NCBI RefSeq assembly: GCF_900142105.1
Contig: NZ_FQZS01000017.1
Span: 29,220 to 93,219 of the forward strand
Length of the DNA stretch: 64,000 nt
Source of the DNA: Lutispora thermophila DSM 19022
Lineage (GTDB): Bacteria > Bacillota > Clostridia > Lutisporales > Lutisporaceae
Reading direction: 5' to 3'
The position numbers were made by a program, and so were the translations under genes. The notes below the pieces were generated by a model. It did no database searches, was not told the origin of the DNA, and saw only the letters and a program-made list of their open reading frames with translations. Below are positions 34,537 through 43,185 of the stretch, one piece after another. Positions within the stretch are counted from its first letter, which is position 1, and every line of letters begins with the position of its first letter.

Positions 34537-34580
34537 GAGTCATGTATTCAGTAATACACGGTGAACCATATCATAAGTAG
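34537..34580. other. Right attachment site (attR) with relic of the rlmH 3' end
   Basis: Terminal inverted repeat GAGTCATGTATT (34537-34548), 11 bases, then GGTGAACCATATCAT (34560-34574) and AAGTAG. The frame GGT GAA CCA TAT CAT AAG TAG is GEPYHK-stop, the pre-insertion end of rlmH. Confidence 0.85.
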
Positions 34581-34594
34581 CTGTAAAAACAGCT
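34579..34594 (+). terminator. Hairpin following the displaced rlmH end
   Basis: AGCTGT-AAAA-ACAGCT begins at the relic stop codon. It probably served as, or began, the original rlmH terminator, now separated from rlmH by the element. Confidence 0.4.
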
Positions 34595-34681
34595 CAAAAT
34601 GTGATATATCAATGTTTCTTGACTGTTTTTTAGACTAATCATTCTTAAATAATTAACAAAGAGTTTTAGCTCCAAGCATTA

Positions 34682-36085
34682 TTATAACGATGATGTCAGA
34701 CGTTTTATCTCGTCGATACATAAATCTATGTCCTCATAGGTAGTCTTATATGAGCAGACGCTTATGCGCATGGCTGTCTTACCGAGCCACTTGGTGCCAC
34801 CAAGCCACAGAACACCTGAAGTTTGTATCTTATTTATTAGCTCTTGAGTAAGCTTGTCGTCTTTCCATCTCGCAAGAATCTGATTGAATACAACATCATT
34901 TAGTATTTCAAAACCTATTTTTTCAAGTTCTTCAGCAAAGTATGTTGCTTTGGCACAAAGCTCTTCCACGAGTTCTGCAACTCCTTTTCTTCCAAGTCCG
35001 CAAAGAGCTGACCAGAGATCTGCTGCTCTTGTCCGGCGGGACATTTCCATTGTGTACATCATGCTGTCACGTTTTCCTTCTGTAAGCTGGATGTATGAGC
35101 CTGTCATGTGCATTGCATTGATGAGCGCATCCCTGTGTCTACAAAGAATTATGCCATTGTCGTAAGGGGTATTAAGTGTTTTGTGACCGTCTAAAGACCA
35201 GGAGTCAGCATGTTCTATGCCTTTTGTAAGGTGGCATAGCTTTGGGCTTGCCCCTGCCCATAAACCGAAGGCACCGTCTATATGTATCCATGCTCCCTTT
35301 TCTTTGGCCTTCAAGCATATTTCCTCAAAATTATCAAAGGCACCACTGTTCACGTTACCTGCTTGAAGTATGAGGAGGGTGGAGTCATCTATTATAGGGA
35401 GCTTTTCAGCGCAAATCCTGCCTTGAGAATCCATAGGTACCTTAATAATGTTTTCGTATCCAAGGCCGATTATTGAAAGGGCTTTTAATACTGTGGAATG
35501 AGCTCCTTCGCCTAATACTATCTTAATTTGAGGGGCACCTATAAGACCTTTTGCAGCCACATCATATCCTTTCTTTTTAAGGAGATAATTGCGTCCAGTC
35601 ACGAGTCCGCAGATAATTGCTGTGGAACTTCCGCTCACGAATCCTGCTACAGTTTCGTCCGGTAAGCCAAGAATCTGGATGAGCCATTTCTCACATAATT
35701 CTTCAAGCTTGGCTCCTATGGGGGACATAACGAACATGGCAGGATTCTGATCCCACACATCCAAAAGCCATTTCGCACATAGGCATGATGGCAGTATACC
35801 TCCATTAACAAATCCGAAATATCTTCCGCCAGTTTGTGCAACTGTAGCTTTTGAACCATATTGATGAAGCTTTTTTAGTATTTCATTTATACTAGTTGGT
35901 GTATTGGATAGCGGTGAATCAAATACTGAAAGAGCTGCAATATCTTCTTCTTTAGGGAAAACCCTCATAGTGTTACTTGCTTCGATGTATTCCTTGGCAA
36001 AATCTGCAGCAAGGGAAAGGTCTTCTAAAATGGGTGTAATTCTTATATTGTTAAGTATGGGACTAACATATTTTTTATTCATCAA
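34682..36085 (-). CDS. PLP-dependent decarboxylase (group II, PF00282-type)
   Basis: 467 aa, start ATG 36085 with AAGGAGG about 8 bases upstream. Group II amino-acid decarboxylase features are present: GFVSGSSTAIICGL (phosphate-binding), GEGAHSTVLKAL, the aspartate strand AWIHIDGAFGLWAG, and the PLP lysine in SLDGHKTLNTPYD. Relatives act on aromatic amino acids, glutamate, aspartate or diaminobutyrate; the substrate cannot be told from sequence. It is transcribed divergently from a MocR regulator across a palindromic intergenic region, so the regulator is probably specific to it. Confidence 0.82.
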   Translation of the reverse strand: MMNKKYVSPILNNIRITPILEDLSLAADFAKEYIEASNTMRVFPKEEDIAALSVFDSPLSNTPTSINEILKKLHQYGSKATVAQTGGRYFGFVNGGILPSCLCAKWLLDVWDQNPAMFVMSPIGAKLEELCEKWLIQILGLPDETVAGFVSGSSTAIICGLVTGRNYLLKKKGYDVAAKGLIGAPQIKIVLGEGAHSTVLKALSIIGLGYENIIKVPMDSQGRICAEKLPIIDDSTLLILQAGNVNSGAFDNFEEICLKAKEKGAWIHIDGAFGLWAGASPKLCHLTKGIEHADSWSLDGHKTLNTPYDNGIILCRHRDALINAMHMTGSYIQLTEGKRDSMMYTMEMSRRTRAADLWSALCGLGRKGVAELVEELCAKATYFAEELEKIGFEILNDVVFNQILARWKDDKLTQELINKIQTSGVLWLGGTKWLGKTAMRISVCSYKTTYEDIDLCIDEIKRLTSSL

Positions 36086-36117
36086 AGACTACCTCCTTAA
36101 AAATTTTGCCTTGTAAT

Positions 36118-36212
36118 ACAGTACAATTTGATATAGTATTGTATTGTTGATTTAATGTTAATATTAATTATAATACTGAATCAAGCTAAAAATTGTACTG
36201 AATACAATATTC
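36118..36212. promoter_or_regulatory. MocR-type operator in the decarboxylase-regulator intergenic region
   Basis: Two nested inverted pairs: CAGTACAATTT (36119-36129) with AAATTGTACTG (36190-36200), and ATTGTATT (36138-36145) with AATACAAT (36201-36208). The half-sites flank both divergent promoters, as expected for a looping MocR dimer. Confidence 0.6.
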
Positions 36213-36224
36213 TAGGAGGTAGTT

Positions 36225-37634
36225 ATGCCGTACAATTCTTTTGAACATTATCCTATGTCCTGGAAACCAGATAGAGAAGAACTGACTTATCCATACTATG
36301 CTTCCCTTGCTGCTAAGCTAGAAAATGACATTGTTCATGGAATACTGGCAGAAAACACTATGCTGCCTCCTCAGAGGGAGCTTGCGGATTTTCTTGATCT
36401 AAGCCTAAGCACTGTTACCAAGGCATACAAGATCTGTGAAGAAAAGGGGCTTATATATGGAAAGGTTGGCAGAGGAACATTTGTAACAAATGGTTGTGTA
36501 AATAAGACGATAGTCACAGAGGAGAGGGAGGGGATGATAGAGATGGGTCAGACTCTTCCGTTTTATGAGTATAACGTAATAGTATCCCAAATAGCATCGG
36601 AGATATTAAAAGCACCCAAATCACATACCCTATTTGAGTATTCCTATCCTCTAGGTACACCAAGACAGCAGGAGGCAGCCAAAAGGTGGCTTTCCCTTCA
36701 TGGTATGGATGTCCCCAGGGAAAACATATATATGGCATCAGGAGCACAAAATGCTCTGGCACTGGTGCTTATGTCATTATTTAAGCCAGGAGACAAGATT
36801 GCAACAGATGCTTTTACTTATCCGAATTTTATCGGTCTTGCAAACATGCTTAATATTCAGCTTATTGGTCTTAAAGGCGATGAAAATGGAATACTTCCAT
36901 ATGCACTGGAGCAGGCATGTAGGAATAGCAAGATTAATGGAATTTACTTGATGCCAGCTTGCGCCAATCCCACCAACATTGTGATGGGCTATGAGCGAAG
37001 AGCCGAAGTATCAAAAATAATAAAAAAGTACCATCTGATACTAATTGAGGATGATACCTATGCATTTTTATCTGATAATAAGCAACAGCCAATTTCAGTA
37101 AATATTCCGGAACAGTCAGTTTATATAAACAGCATGTCTAAGGCATTATGTGCCGGACTTAGAGTAGCATATATATGTTTTCCGGAAAGAATGCGTAAGC
37201 AGTTAGAGAATGCTATCTATAATGTAAATTTAAAGACTCCTTCATTGAATGTAGAAATAGCTACGGAAATGATCTTTAGCGGAATCTACGAAGAAATTGC
37301 CTCCCGTAAAAAAGAGGAAGCTCTTAAGCGTAATGAGATTTTTTGCCAGTACTTTCCTGAGATCCCTTCTGGGGATATCAAATCAGCCTTTTATAAATGG
37401 CTACATCTTCCGAAAGGCTGTACAGGAAGAGCTTTTGAGATGATGTGTCGGGAAAGAGGAGTAAATGTTTATGGTTCTGAACGTTTCTGTGTAAGTGAGA
37501 ACTTTGGGATTAACGCAGTCAGGATATCTATTAGCTCACCGCCAGGAATTGAAGTTCTGAATAAAGGCCTGAAAATTGTGAGAGAGGTCTACGAAAACAT
37601 TAGCCAGTCAGAAGAAGCCTCATACATTTTTTAA
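36225..37634 (+). CDS. MocR-family transcriptional regulator (GntR wHTH + aminotransferase fold)
   Basis: 469 aa with AGGAGG 6 bases before the ATG. The N-terminal GntR winged helix (LENDIVHGILAENTMLPPQRELADF, then STVTKAYKICEEKGLIYG) is followed by a fold-type I aminotransferase domain with YMASGAQNALALVL, the Asp in LIEDDTYAF and the PLP lysine in INSMSKALCAGLRVAYI. MocR regulators bind PLP or an amino-acid adduct and control neighbouring genes. Here the divergent decarboxylase and possibly the downstream MATE exporter are the candidates. Confidence 0.9.
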   Translation: MPYNSFEHYPMSWKPDREELTYPYYASLAAKLENDIVHGILAENTMLPPQRELADFLDLSLSTVTKAYKICEEKGLIYGKVGRGTFVTNGCVNKTIVTEEREGMIEMGQTLPFYEYNVIVSQIASEILKAPKSHTLFEYSYPLGTPRQQEAAKRWLSLHGMDVPRENIYMASGAQNALALVLMSLFKPGDKIATDAFTYPNFIGLANMLNIQLIGLKGDENGILPYALEQACRNSKINGIYLMPACANPTNIVMGYERRAEVSKIIKKYHLILIEDDTYAFLSDNKQQPISVNIPEQSVYINSMSKALCAGLRVAYICFPERMRKQLENAIYNVNLKTPSLNVEIATEMIFSGIYEEIASRKKEEALKRNEIFCQYFPEIPSGDIKSAFYKWLHLPKGCTGRAFEMMCRERGVNVYGSERFCVSENFGINAVRISISSPPGIEVLNKGLKIVREVYENISQSEEASYIF

Positions 37635-37868
37635 TTGGAATTATGGTTCTAGGCACCCTACTTTATCGCAGGGATATCTTTTAGTTGGCCTGTTGTGGCA
37701 GAGTTCACTTTTGTTATCTCTAATGGGAATTATTCAAGTTTTTATGTCAATTATGCTTAATTATTGCTAAAATATAAAAAGAAGTTAAAAATGTGGAGAT
37801 TTAAACTTCACTATAAAAGCCCTTTACAAAGCAATTTATATAATTAATAATGGAGGACTAGTTAAGGT

Positions 37869-39290
37869 ATGAGTTTGAAGAGTTTATTTTCAGTAAAGGA
37901 TATGACAGAGGGGGTCCCATGGAAACGTATTATGGAATTTGCGGTGCCTATGATAATAGGAAATATAGCTCAGCAGTTGTATAACACTGCTGACTCTGTC
38001 ATAGTAGGAAGATATGTGGGGGATAATGCCCTGGCCGCAGTTGGAAGTGCATCCCCCATACTTAATTTGCTGCTCGCAGTGTTTGTTGGACTTGCTACCG
38101 GAGCCAGTATAACAATTTCCCAAAGCTTTGGAGCCAAGGACAGGGAAGGTTTGTCAAGATATATAGGAAACTGCATAACCCTTGCAGGAATAGCGACACT
38201 TATAATTATGGTTATAGGACCTTTGATAACAATGCCAATGCTGCGCCTTTTAAATACACCGTCTTCAATCATAGATTGGTGTGCCAGCTATCTTAATATA
38301 TACTTCATTGGAATAGCAGGCTTCTTTTTCTATAACATGTTTTCAGCCATACTGAGAGGGATGGGAGATTCATTTTCTGCTCTGCTATTTCTACTGGTGG
38401 CTGCGGCACTAAACGTAGGGTTGGACATTCTATTTGTTGCAAGGTATAAAATGGGAGTTGCAGGAGTGTCCTTAGCCACTGTTATCGCCCAAGGAATATC
38501 TGCAATTATGTGTCTTATAAAGCTTTCGGGTATGAGAGATGTATTCGATCTAAACTTTGAAACCTTGAAGCTGAAACGTGCATACTTCGAGAACATCATT
38601 AGAATCGGTTTACCCTCTGGAGTCACCCAAGGTATAATGTCAATTTCAATGCTGGTTGTGCAATCTCTTACCAACAGCTTGGGAGAGCTGGTTATAGCAT
38701 GTAGCGTAATAATCATGAGGGTTGACGGTTTCGCCATGATGCCAAATATGTCTTTTGGAAATGCAATGAGTGTATATACGGGACAAAACGTGGGCGCAGG
38801 AAAGCTGGACCGTGTCTCCTCCGGGGTTAAGCAGGGCAGCATATTGGCATTGACTTTCTCCGGAGTTGTTACTGTCATATTGCTATTTTTTGGCCATTAT
38901 CTTTTTGCCATATTCACAAATACAGCAGAGCTAATTGATCTTGCAGTACGGATGATGAGAATACTTGCTGCAGGTTATCTGTGTGTTGCCATATCACAGT
39001 GTCTTGGAGGAACCATGCGTGGAGCAGGAGATACAGTTACTCCTATGTGGATATCCATCATAACCACCATAGGCCTTCGTATTCCTGTAGCCTATGGGCT
39101 TGCTGCCCTTACCAAAAGTTCTGCCTATCCAAATGGCAGGCCTGAGGCATTGTATATTTCACTGCTGGTTTCCTGGTCCATGGGTGCCATCATATCTTTC
39201 ATAGCTTTTAAAATGGGAAAATGGAGAAGTAAGATAAAAAGCACATCTGGTGTTGGCAGCTGCGTGCGTGAGGAAGAGCTATATGCATAA
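37869..39290 (+). CDS. MATE family efflux transporter
   Basis: 473 aa, with GGAGG about 16 bases upstream of the ATG (37869). About twelve hydrophobic helices in two halves with the MATE starts FAVPMIIGNIAQQLYNTADSVIVG and IGLPSGVTQGIMSISMLVVQSL. NorM/DinF-type proteins export cationic drugs or metabolites in exchange for Na+ or H+. It lies 234 bases after the MocR gene on the same strand; export of a decarboxylation product is possible but is inference. Confidence 0.9.
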   Translation: MSLKSLFSVKDMTEGVPWKRIMEFAVPMIIGNIAQQLYNTADSVIVGRYVGDNALAAVGSASPILNLLLAVFVGLATGASITISQSFGAKDREGLSRYIGNCITLAGIATLIIMVIGPLITMPMLRLLNTPSSIIDWCASYLNIYFIGIAGFFFYNMFSAILRGMGDSFSALLFLLVAAALNVGLDILFVARYKMGVAGVSLATVIAQGISAIMCLIKLSGMRDVFDLNFETLKLKRAYFENIIRIGLPSGVTQGIMSISMLVVQSLTNSLGELVIACSVIIMRVDGFAMMPNMSFGNAMSVYTGQNVGAGKLDRVSSGVKQGSILALTFSGVVTVILLFFGHYLFAIFTNTAELIDLAVRMMRILAAGYLCVAISQCLGGTMRGAGDTVTPMWISIITTIGLRIPVAYGLAALTKSSAYPNGRPEALYISLLVSWSMGAIISFIAFKMGKWRSKIKSTSGVGSCVREEELYA

Positions 39291-39386
39291 TATGTCAGAA
39301 AACATCAGCCCAGCAGAAGAAGAGAATATGTGAAGTTTAAGGAAGGGCAGGGTTATAAGGGAGTGTCGCAAAACTATTTCTAAAGT

Positions 39387-39407
39387 AGGGAGGTGCGCTC
39401 CCTTTTT
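39387..39407 (+). terminator. Terminator after the MATE gene
   Basis: AGGGAG-GTGCG-CTCCCT followed by TTTT. A second hairpin, AAAACAGTGAGAGT (39423-39436) with ACTCTCACTGTTTT (39454-39467), follows directly. Confidence 0.7.
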
Positions 39408-39514
39408 CATTGAAATTTATAAAAAACAGTGAGAGTATTTTATTGATGATTTAACTCTCACTGTTTTCCTGTTCTTGGGTAACCTTAATAAACCTATGAG
39501 CCTCGATCAACTTT

Positions 39515-39866
39515 TTACGCTGTTTTTATCTCATGCAAATGATTCCCACATCTTTTATTCTGAATCTTTGCATGCAACTTATTCATATTATATCCAAAAC
39601 ACAGCAGAAGAAATTCTGTTTCCGTGCTGCTTTTCCCTTGTGTAAAAATCCATTGAAACCATAATCATTTTTCAGTACCCTAAAGGCTCATTCTACTTGT
39701 ATGGAGCGATTCATCCAAAGTTTGATACCTTCCTTACTCATGATGGTCTCATAGGATTTCATCTGCTTTTCTTCACTGAATCATCCTCAGGAATTAGCAC
39801 TTCAAAATTTAATGGCAAAACCAATTGATAACACCCATTAAATTCTGTATAACTTTTATAAGCAAC
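39515..39866 (-). pseudogene. Internally deleted IS1182-like transposase remnant
   Basis: On the minus strand, about 39850-39785 reads YQLVLPLNFEVLIPEDDSV, the N-terminus of IS1182 family transposases. The frame then runs almost at once into KQMKSYETIMSKEGIKLW and RSIQVE-stop-AFRVLKNDYGF, then after a shift KSSTETEFLLLCFGYNMNKLHAKIQNKRCG to a TAA at 39515, the family C-terminus. Most of the catalytic middle is deleted, and there is one TGA and at least one frameshift. GGGAGTGTCGCAAAACT at 39360-39376 may be one terminal repeat; I found no partner. A dead fragment. Confidence 0.75.
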
Positions 39867-40250
39867 TTACACATTGTTACTTTTTATATCCATATGACTT
39901 AATATAAACTCACTTAAGGGTAACATTATACCAATGAAGCCCCAAAAGAAATAATTATATATATTGTTGTTTTGATTATATATAATAATTCCAGCTATAA
40001 TGGCAATTAACTGAAAAGTAAAGTTGGTATATTTATTTATATAGGGATTATTTCTAAGCATGTTTTCAAATTTAAAGATATTTAGAGCTAAAATCACTAT
40101 AGTCGTAAAAGAATAATATATCAAGAAACTGATAATTAAATTATTTAGATTTAATGATTTATGCCAAAATAACAATATTACTGTTAGTAGAGCTAATGGG
40201 AAACCAATATATAGTTTAAAAATTAATTTTTTAATAGTAATCCCCTCCAT
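39867..40250 (-). CDS. Small membrane protein, unknown
   Basis: 127 aa with four hydrophobic helices (IGFPLALLTVILLFW, IISFLIYYSFTTIVILALNIF, FTFQLIAIIAGIIIYN, FFWGFIGIMLPLSEFIL). The start is uncertain: GGAGGGG lies at codons 2-3 of the ATG at 40250. No family recognised. It lies between an IS remnant and a degraded ORF in a region that looks like a graveyard of accessory DNA. Confidence 0.45.
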   Translation of the reverse strand: MEGITIKKLIFKLYIGFPLALLTVILLFWHKSLNLNNLIISFLIYYSFTTIVILALNIFKFENMLRNNPYINKYTNFTFQLIAIIAGIIIYNQNNNIYNYFFWGFIGIMLPLSEFILSHMDIKSNNV

Positions 40251-40339
40251 GGTTATTTACTATTTTTGTAATAATTTCATATTTATATTATATATTATGC
40301 AAAAGTGGAAGCAAACTAAATTCTTCCACTTTTATAATT

Positions 40340-40591
40340 TTAGTATTGGTATAAACCATTATAGTAATATTGCATACTAAGTGGCTTACTGAGATTGTTA
40401 TCGGAATAGTGGATTATTGTTGTATAGTACTTATACATTAAATCATAATCACTCCAGCTTTTAGTTACCCATGTTTCCACATATGTATCCTGTATAGAAT
40501 TTGTCAAATTTGTGAGTTTTACCACAATCCAATTTGCAAAAGCATTTTTAGTAAATTTAGATGGAAGCCTTGAGAATAAATATGCTACCAA
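40340..40591 (-). pseudogene. C-terminal remnant of an unknown protein
   Basis: The frame (…AREVAEALVAYLFSRLPSKF…NGLYQY) is open from 40627 to a stop at 40340 but has no ATG or ribosome site; an upstream stop cuts it. Aromatic-rich end (YDLMYKYYTTIIHYSDNN). Probably the tail of a longer lost gene. Confidence 0.35.
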
Positions 40592-41296
40592 TGCTTCAGC
40601 TACTTCTCTTGCATTTAGTATATACTAAATAAGTTATGTAATGTAGATTATGGTGACGTGGGGGCTTCGAAAAAACTAAAATCTTCAAAACTCTATACTA
40701 TATAGCGTAATTAAATAATAATATATACCTTATATATAGAATTGCAGGATATAGTGTCAGCCACAGCACTTTATCACTTATTATGGATAATAAACGTCTA
40801 TAAAAAACGCAGTCAGAGCGGTGCTGTTTATGGTGCTTTTAAGAAAGAATGAATAGTATCCTACCTTTTGCTCCAGCATATATTGCTATCCTATATCATA
40901 GATTTTGGGTCTTATGATATATTGCAACATTATGCTGGAGTTTTCGCTCTTATGTATCTATTATCCAGTAGTTTTGAGTTTAGCCATTATCCTTTTTATT
41001 GAATTATTTCCTTGGACAACATTTCTGCCCTATTATATAAACCCTGGGCTTCAGCTCCAAACTATGGTGCCAGGCACCGCACTTTAGCGCTTACTAATAT
41101 ATATACTATATGCTTAAAATCAACTTCGTTGTTAGATGAAGAGAAGTGAACTGTATTACAAGTAAATGGGAAAACAGCCTAGAAGTATATCACATCTTAA
41201 TGAGTGTAGCTTGCTTTATAGTATACTTTTCAGCAGTTTCACTGATGCACAAGGGAGTTACTAAAGTAGATTTTGCGACATTCCGTTTGCTTTTTG
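40592..41296. other. Gene-free interval with orphan hairpin and degenerate repeats
   Basis: About 700 bases without a supported gene. An extended hairpin at 40871-40940 (CTCCAGCATA with TATGCTGGAG, plus TATATCATA with TATGATATA inside) is followed by TTTT. Sequences like TGCCAGGCACCGCACTTTAGCGCTTA (around 41070), GTCAGCCACAGCACTTTATCACTTA (around 40757) and TCTAGGCACCCTACTTTATCGC (around 37648) look like one degenerate dispersed repeat. Confidence 0.45.
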
Positions 41297-41842
41297 CTAG
41301 AATATCAACGGCGTCATCACTGTCAGCAGCTTTGCCTCCTGCTTGAGAGGGTTAGTCCACAAGTGGTTGCAGGTTGAAGGATAGTGTATGGAGTCTCCAG
41401 CTTTGACAAGATATTCTTTTCCATCGATCTCAATAATGACAATTCCTTCAAGGACATATACGAATTCTTCTCCAGGGTGACTAAATTTGCTACCATGCTT
41501 TTGTTCAGGCGGTATTATGGTGATCATGGCTTCAAGCTTTCTGTTAGGGAAGTCACCGCTCAGCCTTATAAACTTAGAGTTAGAACCTTCTATTTTGAAA
41601 ACTTCTTTCTCTTCTTCTTTGACCAGATAATTGTGCACCTGAGGCACCTCGAAGAAATAATTTATAGTCACATCGAAAGCATCGGCAATCTTTTTCAGTG
41701 AAGTTATGGCCAGCGAAGAGGCACCGTTTTCCACTTGGGACAGAAAGCTAACGGAGAGCCCTGTCTTTTCGCTTAGGTCCTTCAGCGTCATATTCTTTAA
41801 TTTTCGTAGATTCTTAATCTTATCTGATATTTCGTTCATCAT
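41297..41842 (-). CDS. XRE-family regulator with C-terminal cupin domain
   Basis: 181 aa from ATG 41842, with GGAGG 10 bases upstream. The N-terminal HTH has LRKLKNMTLKDLSEKTGLSVSFLSQVENG; the C-terminal cupin has KHGSKFSHPGEEFVYVLEG and the second strand AGDSIHYPSTCNHLWTN. This SutR/PuuR-like class senses small molecules such as amino acids or polyamines. It is divergent from the M24 peptidase-POT operon and is its likely regulator. Confidence 0.88.
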   Translation of the reverse strand: MMNEISDKIKNLRKLKNMTLKDLSEKTGLSVSFLSQVENGASSLAITSLKKIADAFDVTINYFFEVPQVHNYLVKEEEKEVFKIEGSNSKFIRLSGDFPNRKLEAMITIIPPEQKHGSKFSHPGEEFVYVLEGIVIIEIDGKEYLVKAGDSIHYPSTCNHLWTNPLKQEAKLLTVMTPLIF

Positions 41843-42095
41843 TGATCGACTTCCTCCGAAGATAATAATATTCACTAGGTTTCTCATAATAATAACATAA
41901 ATCAATGTCATATTCAAACGCTATGGGATTAAGCTCTATCATAACAGACACTAATGTCACCAAAGGAATTTAAGTAATATTGAAAAAATTTCTATTATAC
42001 TTAAATTAATTCTATGCGTACTGTAAAAATTATGCTAATATAAAAATGCATTAGTAAATCTATGATTAGTAAATAGCAATACTGGAGGGATTCTC

Positions 42096-43172
42096 TTGAA
42101 TAAGGAAAGATTAAACAAGGTTTTAAAAATGATGGAGGAGCAGAAACTGCCTCAGATGATAGTATCTGATCCGTCTGCGATATTTTATTTGACAGGAAAA
42201 TGGATACATCCGGGAGAGAGGATGCTTGTGCTTTACCTGAATCTTAACGGCAATCACAGGTTGTTCATCAACGAGCTATTCCCTGTAAACGAAGATCTGG
42301 GGGTAGAAGTTGTATGGTTTAACGACACACAGAAGCCTGTAGACATACTTGCAGGATATATTGAAAAGGAAAAGCCCCTTGGAATAGACAAGAACTGGCC
42401 TGCAAGATTCCTTTTAGAGTTGATCAGGCTCAAGGCAGGAAGTCCTTTTGTCAATGGATCTGAGATTATAGACAGGGTAAGAATGTGCAAGGACGAGAAG
42501 GAAAAAGATCTTATGAGGAGAGCTTCAAGTCTAAATGATCTGGCTATGGATAGGATGATAAAGCTTATTCCTGAAAAGCACTCAGAAAAGAAGATGGGAC
42601 AGCTTCTATCAGGTATTTGGGAGGAGCTTGGTGCAGACGGACATTCCTTCGATCCTATAATAAGCTATGGAGCAAATGCTGCTGACCCGCATCACTCAAT
42701 GGACAACTCAATTGTCAAGGAAGGCGATTGTGTAGTAATAGACATAGGATGTACAAAGGACTCATACTGCTCAGATATGACGAGGACAGTGTTCTACAAG
42801 TCAGTATCAGAACATGCAAGAAAGATTTACAATATAGTTCTCGAAGCCAACAAGCGTGCAATAGACAAGGTTAAAGCAGGCGTTAGATTCTGTGATATAG
42901 ATGCTGTAGCAAGGGACTACATAACTGAAAAAGGTTACGGCAAATATTTCACACACAGACTCGGACACTCCATTGGGATAGATGTCCACGATTTCGGTGA
43001 TGTTTCTTCTGCTAATACTGACAGAGTACAGCCTGGACAGATATTTTCAATAGAACCAGGAATATATCTGCCTGGAGATATAGGAGTTCGTATAGAAGAT
43101 TTAGTGATTGTGACTGAAGATGGCTGTGAAGTTCTTAACAACTACAGCAAGGACCTGATTGTTGTGGAATAA
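42096..43172 (+). CDS. M24 family Xaa-Pro dipeptidase/aminopeptidase
   Basis: 358 aa starting at TTG 42096, GGAGGGA 6 bases upstream. The creatinase-like N-domain is followed by the pita-bread catalytic domain. The metal ligands are visible as VIDIGCTKDSYCSDMTRTV (two Asp), HRLGHSIGIDVHD (His), FSIEPGIYLPG (Glu) and VRIEDLVIV (Glu). It should release N-terminal residues preceding proline from imported peptides. Its end overlaps the ribosome-site region of the next peptidase gene. Confidence 0.9.
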   Translation: MNKERLNKVLKMMEEQKLPQMIVSDPSAIFYLTGKWIHPGERMLVLYLNLNGNHRLFINELFPVNEDLGVEVVWFNDTQKPVDILAGYIEKEKPLGIDKNWPARFLLELIRLKAGSPFVNGSEIIDRVRMCKDEKEKDLMRRASSLNDLAMDRMIKLIPEKHSEKKMGQLLSGIWEELGADGHSFDPIISYGANAADPHHSMDNSIVKEGDCVVIDIGCTKDSYCSDMTRTVFYKSVSEHARKIYNIVLEANKRAIDKVKAGVRFCDIDAVARDYITEKGYGKYFTHRLGHSIGIDVHDFGDVSSANTDRVQPGQIFSIEPGIYLPGDIGVRIEDLVIVTEDGCEVLNNYSKDLIVVE

Positions 43173-43185
43173 AGGGGAGTTAGCC

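Larger units (their letters stand above)
20346..34580. mobile_element. SCC-like integrative element inserted in the 3' end of rlmH
   Basis: The element is bounded by the repeated rlmH end (GGTGAACC[G/A]TATCAT at 20346-20360 and 34560-34574) and by perfect 12-bp inverted repeats (20365-20376, 34537-34548). It is visibly more A/T-rich than the flanks. Left to right it holds a large serine recombinase, a primase-like replication protein, a small resolvase, vsr, a C5 methyltransferase, an RHH protein, an MspI-family endonuclease, a HEPN protein, a winged-helix protein, two further unknowns including an RNase H-ParB fusion, a small protein, and an iteron array. Target site, enzyme class and cargo logic match staphylococcal SCC elements, but the host is a clostridial bacterium and no mec or ccrAB pair is present. 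Confidence 0.88.

Noticed and set aside
20346..34580. Possibility that the element is an ICE or prophage
   Set aside because: No conjugation (relaxase, coupling protein, T4SS), portal, terminase or capsid genes are visible in the 14 kb.
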